From Oxalobacteraceae bacterium OTU3CAMAD1 (GTDB lineage: Bacteria; Pseudomonadota; Gammaproteobacteria; Burkholderiales; Burkholderiaceae_D), in NCBI GenBank assembly GCA_024123915.1, contig CP099650.1:1860001-1924000 (forward strand): 64,000 bases of DNA. The letters are read 5' to 3'. Positions 1 to 7,186 of the stretch are shown one piece after another. The notes beneath the pieces were generated by a model. The model was not told the origin of the DNA. It made no database searches and was given only the letters and a program-made list of their open reading frames with translations. Positions within the stretch are counted from its first letter, which is position 1. Every line of letters begins with the position of its first letter. Both the position numbers and the translations under genes were made by a program.

Positions 1-1
1 C

Positions 2-670
2 ACCGGCAGCGCTGGTAACCCCGAGCTGAAGCCGATGATGGCCAACCAGGTCGATCTGGCTTACCAGTGGTACTTCTCGAAAGGTTCGCTGCTGTCGGCC
101 GGCGCGTTCTACAAGAAGGTCCAGCGCTACATCGCCCTGACCAGCGACACCACCGTCATCAACGGCCGCCCGGCGACCGTGACGCGTTCGATCAACGGCG
201 ACGGCGGCGATATTCGCGGTCTGGAGCTGGTGTACCAGCAAGCGTTCACCGGTCTGCCTGCACCGTTCGACGGCCTGGGCGTCGCCAGCAACTACGCTTA
301 CACGACCAGTAACATCCGCGAAGCCACGCCATCGGTCAATCCTTACCCGATCGAAGGCCTGATGAAGCACAACGGCGGCGTGACCCTGTGGTACGAAAAA
401 GCCGGTTACGAAGCGCGCCTGTCGGCCAACTACAAGAGCGCCTTCGTGCGCAACCCGACCTGGAACGCGGGTCAGTTGATCGAGAACGAAGCCGAGACCT
501 ACCTGACCCTGAACCTGGCCAAGCAATTGACGCCTAACATCCAGCTGCGCTTCGGTATCGACAACCTGACCAACCAGAAGGCCGTCTACACCAGCGCGAA
601 CATCCCTGTGCAGCAGGAAGTGACCGAGTTCGGTCGCCGCTTCAACCTGGGTCTGTCGTTCAAGCTGTAA
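2..670 (+). CDS. TonB-dependent receptor, C-terminal part (cut by window edge)
   Basis: This is the last 222 residues of an outer-membrane beta-barrel receptor; the frame is open to the left edge, so the start lies outside the window. The visible part opens with GNPELKPM, the motif that begins the final barrel strands of many TonB-dependent receptors. It continues with alternating aromatic strands such as WYFSKGSLLSAGAFYK and LRFGIDNLTNQKAVY, and ends RRFNLGLSFKL. Such receptors import siderophores, vitamins or oligosaccharides using TonB energy. The next gene, in the same direction, is a secreted GH2 glycosidase, which makes a carbohydrate ligand plausible, but the plug domain that would help decide is not present. 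A strong terminator follows at 707-744. Confidence 0.9.
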   Translation, partial: TGSAGNPELKPMMANQVDLAYQWYFSKGSLLSAGAFYKKVQRYIALTSDTTVINGRPATVTRSINGDGGDIRGLELVYQQAFTGLPAPFDGLGVASNYAYTTSNIREATPSVNPYPIEGLMKHNGGVTLWYEKAGYEARLSANYKSAFVRNPTWNAGQLIENEAETYLTLNLAKQLTPNIQLRFGIDNLTNQKAVYTSANIPVQQEVTEFGRRFNLGLSFKL

Positions 671-706
671 TGTCCTAGTCTCTTGTAACTTTTTTATCGT
701 GGTTTT

Positions 707-744
707 ACGGAGCGGTGCGTGAGAGCGCTGCTCCGTTTTTTTTT
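707..744 (+). terminator. Rho-independent terminator after the TonB receptor
   Basis: Arms ACGGAGC (707-713) and GCTCCGT (730-736) pair perfectly and are followed by a run of T to 744. It lies 37 bases after the receptor stop and separates it from the GH2 gene. Confidence 0.85.
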
Positions 745-801
745 AACCCGCACGGCCAGGCGGGGTCGTACCCATCGGGTACGACCCCAGGTTTGCGGGT
801 T
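745..801. repeat. REP-A copy 1, nested palindrome
   Basis: Outer arms AACCCGCA (745-752) and TGCGGGTT (794-801) enclose an inner hairpin with 12-bp arms GGGGTCGTACCC (762-773) and GGGTACGACCCC (777-788). Three further copies are at 5195, 19292 and 47750. This copy sits between a terminator and the TTG start of the GH2 gene, so it would lie in or near that gene's leader. Confidence 0.85.
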
Positions 802-821
802 TAGCCTACCGGGAGTCCAAT

Positions 822-3698
822 TTGAATTCCAACATCTTCAATTGGCGGCGCTTTGGCGCCGCCGTTATGCTGCTCGCGGCCTGCGTTTCCGCCGATGCGG
901 TCACCACTTCCAACACTTCCACCAAGCCCGACGTCAAAGCGGGGCGCGAGCGCCTCTCGCTCGATCGCGGCTGGCTGTTCCATCTGGGCGACGTCGTCCA
1001 GCCGCCCATCGTCGGCCACGAGGAATCGTATAGCAACGCCAAGGCCGGCAACGCGCCCGGCGCGGCCGGCACCGAATTCGACGACTCCGACTGGCGCCGC
1101 CTCGACCTGCCGCACGATTGGGCCGTCGAAGGTCCGTTCGATCCCAAGGCCAATATCTCGCAGGGCTACCGTCCGCGCGGCATCGGCTGGTATCGCCGTT
1201 ACCTGAAGGTCGATCCGGCCGATCGCGGCCGCCATTTCGAGCTGCAATTCGACGCCATCGCCACCCACGCCACGGTTTGGGTGAACGGCAATGTGGTCAA
1301 CCGCAACTGGTCCGGCTACAACGCCAGCAACATCGACATCACGCCATATCTGAACTACGGCGACTCGCTCAACACCATCTCGATCCGCGCCGACGCCGAG
1401 GCGATGGAGGGCTGGTGGTATGAAGGCGCCGGCATGTACCGCCACGCGTGGCTGGTCAAGCGCGCGCCGGTGCACGTGGCGACCGACGGCGTGTACGCGG
1501 TGCCGCGCGCGGGCAAGGGCAAGCTGTGGAGCTTGCCGGTGGAAGTCACCGTCAACAACAGCGGCAAGAAGGTCTCCGACGTCACCGTCGAAGTCACGCT
1601 GTTCGACCCGGCCGGCAAGCAGGTCGGCCGCCAGACCGCCAAGGCATCCGTCGGCGTGTTGAAGGACGCCGTCGTCAAGCTGCCGTTCTCCATCAACGAT
1701 CCGGCCCTGTGGTCGATCGAGAAAACCAATCTGTACCGCGTCACCACTCGGGTCATCCAGGACGGCAAGGCGCAGGATGAAGTCTCGCTGCACACCGGCT
1801 TCCGCACCATTCGCTTCGACGCCCAGCAAGGCTTCTTCCTGAACGGCCAACACCTCAAGCTGCAAGGCGTGTGCATCCACCAGGACCATGCCGGCGTCGG
1901 CGTGGCGATTCCGGATTCGGTGTGGGAATACCGCCTGCGCCGTTTGAAGGAACTGGGCGTGAACGCGATCCGCTTCTCGCACAACGCGCCGGCGGCCGAA
2001 GTGCTGGACATGGTCGACCGCATGGGCTTTGTCGTCATGGACGAGAACCGCAACTTCAATCCGTCGCCGGACTACATGAAGCAGCTGGAGTGGATGGTCA
2101 AGCGCGACCGCCACCATCCGGGCATCATCCTGTGGTCGGTGTTTAACGAGGAGCCGGTGCAGGGTTCCGAAGTGGGCTACGAGATGGTGCGCCGCATGGC
2201 GGCCGTGGTCAAATCGCTGGACGACACCCGTCCGGTGACGGCGGCGATGAACGGTGGCTTCTTCAGCGACCTCAATGTCTCGCACGCGGTGGACGTGGTC
2301 GGCGCCAACTACCAGGTGCCGGACTACGACCGCTATCACAAGGCCTATCCGAACAAGCCTTTCACCAGCTCGGAGGACACCTCGGCCTTCATGACGCGCG
2401 GCGAGTTCAAGACCGTCAAGGAAAAGGGCATCATCGCCAGCTACGATGACCTGAGCGACGCGGCCCAGTGGGGCAATACCCACCGCGACGCGTGGGAGGC
2501 GATCGCCACCCGTCCCTACGTGGCCGGCGGCTTCGTCTGGACCGGCTTCGATTATCGCGGCGAACCGACGCCGAACGATTGGCCGGCCGTCAGCTCGGTG
2601 TTCGGCATCATGGACTTGAACGGCTTCCCGAAGAACGCCTACTACATCCACCAGGTCCAGTGGATCAAGGACCGTCCGCTGATCCACATCGCGCCGCACT
2701 GGAACTGGAGCGGCAGCGAGGGCAAGGACATCCGCGTGATGGTGATGGCCAACGTCGAGAAGGTGCAGCTGCTGTTGAACGGCAAAGCGCTGGGCGAGCA
2801 GCAGGTCGATCCGTTCCGCATGAACTTCTTCAACGTCGCCTACGCGCCGGGCAAGCTGGAGGCGGTCGGTTATCGCGGCGGCAAGGAAGTCGCGCGCACG
2901 TCGGTGGAGACCACCGGCGCCGCCGTCGCGCTGGAACTGGTGCCGGACCGCGCGCAGCTGGCCGGCGATGGCCGCGACGCCATGCCGATCACCGTGCGCG
3001 CACTCGATGCGCAGGGCCGCGCGGTGCCGCTGGCCGATGCCAACGTCACCTTCGCGGTGACGGGCGGCGGCCGCTCCATCGGGCACGGCAACGGCGATCC
3101 GACCTCGCACGAGGATGAGAAGGGCGCCACGCGCCGCCTGTTCAACGGCCTGGCGCAGCTGATCGTGCAGACCAACTGGGACAGCAAGGAGGCCGTCAAC
3201 GTGGTCGCCACGGCGCCGGGCCTGAGCGCGGCGAAGATCTCGATTCCCGTCAAGGCGGTGGCGGCGGAGCCGTTCGTCACCAGCGCCGACGCGCCGACGA
3301 CTTTTGTGCGCAGCTGGCGCGTGGCGCCGGTCAGCGACCAGCGTCCGGACCCGAACCAGAAACTGGCAGGCTTCGACATGAACACCTGGGGCTGGGGTTC
3401 GCCGCCGCTGTGGGCGGACGCTGGCGCCAAGTATCATCTGTACCGCTCCAGCTTCACGCCGCGCAAGAACCTCGCCAACGGCAACGGCTTGATCCGCTTC
3501 GGCGGCATCCGTGGCAAGGCCGAGGTGTGGGTCAACGGCAAGCTGGTCGGCAAGAAGGACAGCTACGCGCCCGCGCCGCTGGACCTGCCGTTGCCCGCTG
3601 GCACTGGCAAACGTGAGATTAATGTGATCGTCGAAGCCGAGCCAGGTCAGGGCAGCGGTATCGAAGGGCACGTCACGATCGAGCCGCAGGTAAAGTAA
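822..3698 (+). CDS. Secreted glycoside hydrolase family 2 (beta-galactosidase-like)
   Basis: A 958-residue exo-glycosidase of the GH2 fold, probably a beta-galactosidase acting in the periplasm or outside the cell. The start is a TTG at 822, placed by GGGAG seven bases upstream; an N-terminal hydrophobic segment (about 11-27) looks like a signal peptide. Order: sugar-binding jelly roll (about 45-225), Ig-like domain (230-335), TIM barrel (340-635), then Ig-like modules and a C-terminal jelly-roll-like region. The acid/base is probably E443 in FNEEPVQG, and the nucleophile probably E518 in the sequence TSSED; WTGFDYRGEP near 575 is a family hallmark. The preceding TonB receptor suggests a small glycan-use locus. 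GH2 contains several specificities, so the sugar is not fixed by this reading. Confidence 0.9.
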   Translation: MNSNIFNWRRFGAAVMLLAACVSADAVTTSNTSTKPDVKAGRERLSLDRGWLFHLGDVVQPPIVGHEESYSNAKAGNAPGAAGTEFDDSDWRRLDLPHDWAVEGPFDPKANISQGYRPRGIGWYRRYLKVDPADRGRHFELQFDAIATHATVWVNGNVVNRNWSGYNASNIDITPYLNYGDSLNTISIRADAEAMEGWWYEGAGMYRHAWLVKRAPVHVATDGVYAVPRAGKGKLWSLPVEVTVNNSGKKVSDVTVEVTLFDPAGKQVGRQTAKASVGVLKDAVVKLPFSINDPALWSIEKTNLYRVTTRVIQDGKAQDEVSLHTGFRTIRFDAQQGFFLNGQHLKLQGVCIHQDHAGVGVAIPDSVWEYRLRRLKELGVNAIRFSHNAPAAEVLDMVDRMGFVVMDENRNFNPSPDYMKQLEWMVKRDRHHPGIILWSVFNEEPVQGSEVGYEMVRRMAAVVKSLDDTRPVTAAMNGGFFSDLNVSHAVDVVGANYQVPDYDRYHKAYPNKPFTSSEDTSAFMTRGEFKTVKEKGIIASYDDLSDAAQWGNTHRDAWEAIATRPYVAGGFVWTGFDYRGEPTPNDWPAVSSVFGIMDLNGFPKNAYYIHQVQWIKDRPLIHIAPHWNWSGSEGKDIRVMVMANVEKVQLLLNGKALGEQQVDPFRMNFFNVAYAPGKLEAVGYRGGKEVARTSVETTGAAVALELVPDRAQLAGDGRDAMPITVRALDAQGRAVPLADANVTFAVTGGGRSIGHGNGDPTSHEDEKGATRRLFNGLAQLIVQTNWDSKEAVNVVATAPGLSAAKISIPVKAVAAEPFVTSADAPTTFVRSWRVAPVSDQRPDPNQKLAGFDMNTWGWGSPPLWADAGAKYHLYRSSFTPRKNLANGNGLIRFGGIRGKAEVWVNGKLVGKKDSYAPAPLDLPLPAGTGKREINVIVEAEPGQGSGIEGHVTIEPQVK

Positions 3699-3807
3699 TG
3701 AGGCTGGTAAAGTAATAAGATTGTGTCTTGTATTCTTAGCCATTAATTAAATCGAGCGTAATTCGCGTGCCGCAGCCCCAAAATGGGGTTGCGGGCGCCT
3801 GATTCGG

Positions 3808-3836
3808 TTGACGGCGCCCCGCGCGCTGCCTATAGT
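3808..3836 (+). promoter_or_regulatory. Sigma70-type promoter, probable leaderless start
   Basis: TTGACG (3808-3813), a 17-base spacer and TATAGT (3831-3836). Transcription would begin about seven bases downstream, which coincides with the ATG at 3843. No Shine-Dalgarno sequence precedes that ATG at normal spacing, so the message may be leaderless. Confidence 0.6.
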
Positions 3837-3842
3837 GGCGGG

Positions 3843-4133
3843 ATGATTTCCGAATTCGAAGAACTATCCGACAAGATCGACCAGTTGGCCGAGATGACCA
3901 ACGCCTTGCGCCGCGAGAATGCCCAGTTGCGCCAAGCCAATGCCGCACTCGTGGTCGAGAACATGGGCTATCAGCGCCGCCTCAGCGAAGCGTCCGGCAG
4001 GATCGTGGCGCTGCTGGAAAAAGTGCCGTCGCTGGAGGACGAGTCCAAGTCCGAGTCCAACGCCGAGTCCGATCAGGACGAAGATGAGCAACCCGCAACC
4101 GACCATCTGCCTGAAAAAGAGGATGTACGATGA
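3843..4133 (+). CDS. ZapB-like coiled-coil protein upstream of zapA
   Basis: A 96-residue protein, coiled coil through most of its first 65 residues (heptads in ISEFEELSDKIDQLAEMTNALRRENAQLRQ) with an acidic tail rich in E, D and S. Small coiled-coil genes of this kind sit directly before zapA in many beta- and gammaproteobacteria and are thought to act in Z-ring assembly. The stop overlaps the zapA start as ATGA (4130-4133), so translation is probably coupled. ATG 3843 is preferred because the family starts with this sequence and a good promoter places the transcript start at the same base. The function is inferred from shape and position. Confidence 0.8.
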   Translation: MISEFEELSDKIDQLAEMTNALRRENAQLRQANAALVVENMGYQRRLSEASGRIVALLEKVPSLEDESKSESNAESDQDEDEQPATDHLPEKEDVR

Positions 4134-4441
4134 TTCAGCTGGATGTGTCCATCATGGGCCAGCCATACCGTCTGGTGTGCAAACCCGAGGAAGAGCGCGC
4201 GCTGCGCGAAGCGGCCGCTTTGCTGGACAAGAAGATGACCAGCATCCGCGACGGCGGCAAAATCAAGGGCAATGACCGCATCGCCGTGATGGCCGCGCTG
4301 GGCATGGCGGCGGAATTCCTGTCGGTGAAATCGCCGCAAGGTCCGTTGTCTGACATGTCGATTCTGGAAGTGCAGACCAAGATCGGCGCCATGCACAAAG
4401 TGCTCGATAGCGCACTGACTCCACAAGAAACCCTGTTTTAA
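4130..4441 (+). CDS. zapA: Cell division protein ZapA
   Basis: A 103-residue protein matching ZapA in length and layout: an N-terminal beta hairpin (IQLDVSIMGQPYRLVCKPEEE), a helix starting LREAAALLDKKM, then a long C-terminal coiled coil. ZapA binds FtsZ and bundles its filaments in the cytoplasm. It starts inside the previous stop (ATGA) and is followed by 6S RNA, the gene order seen across many proteobacteria. The motif DRIAVMAALGMAAEFL is typical of the family. Confidence 0.93.
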   Translation: MIQLDVSIMGQPYRLVCKPEEERALREAAALLDKKMTSIRDGGKIKGNDRIAVMAALGMAAEFLSVKSPQGPLSDMSILEVQTKIGAMHKVLDSALTPQETLF

Positions 4442-4489
4442 TTCGCTAAACTCCTTCCTTTGCGGCGGACAAGAGAGTAAACTTCTTCG

Positions 4490-4665
4490 TACCCTGCGGT
4501 GTTCGCGATTGCCATATATTCCTTGAACCATTTATGTGCACCGGTTGCGGAATTTTGTTCGATGGGCGTGAGCGTCGCTAGACCGATGAACCCGAAATTG
4601 AACTAACTGTGACCACCTTGAACCGTTTGGTTCGGGATGCCGGCAAAGACGGCACAGGCGGGGCC
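4490..4665 (+). ncRNA. ssrS: 6S RNA
   Basis: The noncoding stretch after zapA matches betaproteobacterial 6S RNA in position and sequence. It opens with CCCTGCGGTGTTCGCG, and near the 3' end contains CACCTTGAACC followed by GGTTCGGG, which resembles the same region of E. coli 6S RNA. The 3' end GCACAGGCGGGG can pair loosely with the 5' end to close the rod. 6S RNA binds the sigma70 holoenzyme in stationary phase. Ends are approximate. A terminator-like hairpin follows at 4677. Confidence 0.85.
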
Positions 4666-4676
4666 TTATATCTAGA

Positions 4677-4716
4677 AAGCGGTTGTTAGCATGTGAATGC
4701 GCAGCCGCTTTTTTTC
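4677..4716 (+). terminator. Terminator downstream of 6S RNA
   Basis: AAGCGGTTG (4677-4685) pairs with CGCAGCCGCTT (4700-4710), allowing a bulge, followed by seven or more T. Confidence 0.7.
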
Positions 4717-4731
4717 GTCTGGAGAAAAGCG

Positions 4732-5190
4732 ATGCAATACTGGTTGATGAAGTCCGAGCCCGATGAAGTCAGTATCGACGACGTGATGGCGTCGAAGGAT
4801 CAGACCACGCCATGGTTCGGCGTGCGTAACTACCAGGCGCGCAATTTCATGCGCGACCAGATGCAGGACGGCGACGGCGTGCTGTTCTATCACTCCAGCT
4901 GCCCGGAGCCCGGCATCGCCGGCTTGGCGGTGGTAGTGGGCGGGCCGTATCCCGACGCCACGCAATTCGACAAGAAGAGCAAGTACTACGACGCCAAGGC
5001 GACGCCGGAGCAGCCGCGCTGGATTTCGGTCGATGTGAAGGGCACGGAGAAAACCCGTTTGCTGTCGCTGGCCGAGATGCGGACCATCCCTGCGCTGGAG
5101 GATATGGTGGTGCTGCAGAAGGGCAGCCGCCTGTCCATCACGCCCGTCACGGCGGCGCAATGGAAGGCGATCGTCAAGCTAATAAAGTAG
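4732..5190 (+). CDS. EVE domain-containing protein
   Basis: A 152-residue single-domain EVE protein, recognised by MQYWLMKSEPDEVSIDDV at the start, TPWFGVRNYQARNFMRD, and GVLFYHSSCPEPGIAG. EVE domains belong to the PUA-like superfamily and bind modified bases in nucleic acids; no catalytic role is known. ATG 4732 is chosen over an upstream in-frame start because GGAG lies about seven bases before it and the family begins at this residue. It follows the 6S RNA terminator, so it has its own transcription start or depends on readthrough. Confidence 0.9.
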   Translation: MQYWLMKSEPDEVSIDDVMASKDQTTPWFGVRNYQARNFMRDQMQDGDGVLFYHSSCPEPGIAGLAVVVGGPYPDATQFDKKSKYYDAKATPEQPRWISVDVKGTEKTRLLSLAEMRTIPALEDMVVLQKGSRLSITPVTAAQWKAIVKLIK

Positions 5191-5194
5191 GTCA

Positions 5195-5280
5195 AACCCG
5201 GCAAGCGTTTAGCGATACGCCCGCATCCCAACTTAGGGGTCGGACCCATTGGGGTCCGACCCCGCATGGCCGTGCGGGTT
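5195..5280. repeat. REP-A copy 2 between convergent genes
   Basis: Outer arms AACCCG (5195-5200) and TGCGGGTT (5273-5280); inner arms GGGGTCGGACCC (5236-5247) and GGGTCCGACCCC (5252-5263). The inner arms differ from the other copies at the centre (TCGGAC versus TCGTAC) but with compensating changes, so pairing is kept. The right end overlaps the lgt stop codon by two bases and the left end starts four bases after the EVE stop. Confidence 0.85.
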
Positions 5281-6139
5281 AGCTGGCTCGGGGAAGGATA
5301 GGCGCGCGGCCTTTCTGTTTGACCTTGTAGGCCCACACCAGCATGGCGATGGCGCCGACGATCATCGGCAGCGACAACACCTGGCCGGAGGTGATCGGCA
5401 TGCCCAGGACGGCGGTCTCCCAGTCGGGCGTGCGGAAGTACTCGGTGAAGAAGCGCGCGCACCCGTACAGCAGCGTATAGAAGGCGCCAACCGCCAGGCG
5501 CGGACGCTCCTTGCGCGCGTACAGCCACAGGATGACGAACACCAGCAGGCCGTCGATCAGCATTTGATACAGCGGCGATGGATGGCGCAGCCCTTGCAGG
5601 AACACTGGATTGGGGAACAGCGGATACGAAATGTCCGGCCACATCATCGCCCATGGCAGCGACGGATCGGACACCACGCGGCCCGGCAGTTCGGAGTTGA
5701 TGAAGTTACCGAGGCGTCCCGCTGCGTACCCCAGCGGCACCAGCGGGGCGATGAAGTCGTAGACGTCGAGCAGGTTGCGTCCCGCGCGGCGCGCCCACAC
5801 CGCCATCGCGATCAACACGCCAATGAAGCCGCCGTGGAAGGACATCCCGCCGTGCCAGATCTTGAAAATCTCGATCGGGTTGGAGAAGTATTTGACCGGC
5901 TCATAAAACAGCACCTCGCCGAGGCGGCCGCCGATGACGACACCGAGCATCCCGTAGAACAGCATGTCGTCGAGGTCCTCCTTGCGCCAGCCCTGCGCGG
6001 CGATATGCGGCTGCTTGATGCGCACCCGGCCCAGGGTGATGAACAGGGCGAAGGCCAGCACGTACATCAGGCCATACCAGTGGATCGCGACCGGCCCCAG
6101 ATGAATGGCGACCGGATCGGGCATCGGATGTATCAGCAT
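5279..6139 (-). CDS. lgt: Prolipoprotein diacylglyceryl transferase
   Basis: A 286-residue inner-membrane enzyme that moves a diacylglyceryl group from phosphatidylglycerol to the lipobox cysteine of prolipoproteins, the first step of lipoprotein maturation. Family features are the MLIHPMPDPVAIHLGPVAIHWYGLMY start, the HGGMSFHGGFIG segment, and the Lgt signature GRLGNFINSELPGR. About seven membrane helices are visible. The start overlaps the stop of the upstream LysR gene as ATGCTGA, suggesting coupled translation. Length is normal for the family. Confidence 0.95.
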   Translation of the reverse strand: MLIHPMPDPVAIHLGPVAIHWYGLMYVLAFALFITLGRVRIKQPHIAAQGWRKEDLDDMLFYGMLGVVIGGRLGEVLFYEPVKYFSNPIEIFKIWHGGMSFHGGFIGVLIAMAVWARRAGRNLLDVYDFIAPLVPLGYAAGRLGNFINSELPGRVVSDPSLPWAMMWPDISYPLFPNPVFLQGLRHPSPLYQMLIDGLLVFVILWLYARKERPRLAVGAFYTLLYGCARFFTEYFRTPDWETAVLGMPITSGQVLSLPMIVGAIAMLVWAYKVKQKGRAPILPRAS

Positions 6140-7041
6140 AGAGCGTTCTTTCCCAGGTTCTTATTCAGTAATTCCAAAAAGCCGCGCAGCACCGGCGACG
6201 TATTGTCGCGGCGCCAGGCCAGGCCGGTTTCGACCAGCGGGCCGGTGTCGGCCAAGGCCCGGTATTCTACCCCGGGCCGCATCAGGTTGGAGACCGACTG
6301 CGGCACCAGCGCCATGCCCATGCCGGCCGAGACCAGGCTGACGATGGTCTGCATCTGAATCGCCTGCTGGCCGATCTCCGGCGTGATGCCGGCGTCGCGG
6401 AACACCGAGAGGATGGCGTCGTACAGCGCCGGCGAAATCGCGCGCGGGAACACGATCAGCGGCAGCCGTGGCATGGCGGCCAGCGCCACCTTGCCCTTTT
6501 TCGCCAGCAGCCCGGCCGGCACGGCCAGCACCAGCGGCTCGTTCAGCACCGGCAGGTAGTCCAGTTCCAGTTTGGCCTTGTCGGGCAGCGGTGGGATCAG
6601 CAGGCCGGCGTCGATGCGGTTGTGCAGCAGGTCGTCGAGCTGCAGGTCGGAGGTGGCTTCCTGCAGCGTGATCTGCACCTGCGGATAGGCGGCGCGGTAG
6701 GCGCGCAGGAAGGGCGGCAGCACGCTGTAGTCGGCCGAGGAGACAAAGGCCAGGGTCAGGCGCCCCACCTCGCCGGCGGCGGCCCGCTGGACCAGCTGCG
6801 GCAGCTCCTGGGCCTGCGCCAGCAGCCGCCTGGCCTCCGGCAGCAGCGCGATGCCGGCCGGCGTCAGCGCCACGCCACGGCGGCTACGCTCGAACAGCGC
6901 CGCGCCCAACAACTGCTCCAGCGCCTGGATCGTCTGCGACAGCGGCGGCTGCGTCATGTGCAGGCGCAGCGCGGCCTTGCCGAAGTGGAGTTCCTCGGCC
7001 ACGGTGACGAAATAACGCAGTTGCCTCAGTTCCAGATTCAT
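6133..7041 (-). CDS. LysR-family transcriptional regulator
   Basis: A 302-residue LysR-type regulator: winged helix-turn-helix at 1-60 (LRQLRYFVTVAEELHFGKAALRLHMTQPPLSQTIQALE), a linker helix, and a periplasmic-binding-protein-like effector domain to the C-terminus. It is divergent from ilvD across a 145-base gap containing a perfect short palindrome, so ilvD is a candidate target. It is also translationally coupled to lgt downstream. The inducer is unknown. Confidence 0.9.
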   Translation of the reverse strand: MNLELRQLRYFVTVAEELHFGKAALRLHMTQPPLSQTIQALEQLLGAALFERSRRGVALTPAGIALLPEARRLLAQAQELPQLVQRAAAGEVGRLTLAFVSSADYSVLPPFLRAYRAAYPQVQITLQEATSDLQLDDLLHNRIDAGLLIPPLPDKAKLELDYLPVLNEPLVLAVPAGLLAKKGKVALAAMPRLPLIVFPRAISPALYDAILSVFRDAGITPEIGQQAIQMQTIVSLVSAGMGMALVPQSVSNLMRPGVEYRALADTGPLVETGLAWRRDNTSPVLRGFLELLNKNLGKNALC

Positions 7042-7080
7042 ATGTGTTTGTATTGATATTTACTCTGGTGATATTTTATA

Positions 7081-7095
7081 CGACTCACAGAGTCG
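7081..7095. promoter_or_regulatory. Candidate operator between LysR gene and ilvD
   Basis: Perfect inverted repeat CGACTC-ACA-GAGTCG in the AT-rich divergent spacer, 40 bases from the regulator start. LysR proteins typically bind interrupted palindromes in such spacers; the assignment is inference. Confidence 0.4.
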
Positions 7096-7186
7096 AAAAT
7101 CATATATTTGACACCGGGGCAGGGGCAAGGCAATCTGTCAGGCTACGCTCAAAGCCTTAGAGCCGCCTTATCACTGGAGAAACATC

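Noticed and set aside
801..3743. A 980-codon open frame on the minus strand
   Set aside because: Antisense to the GH2 gene, with Arg/His/Asp-rich translation and no family motif.
7104..7137. TTGACA before ilvD considered as a promoter
   Set aside because: TTGACA is present at 7108-7113, but no acceptable -10 sequence lies at 16-18 bases, so it was not listed.
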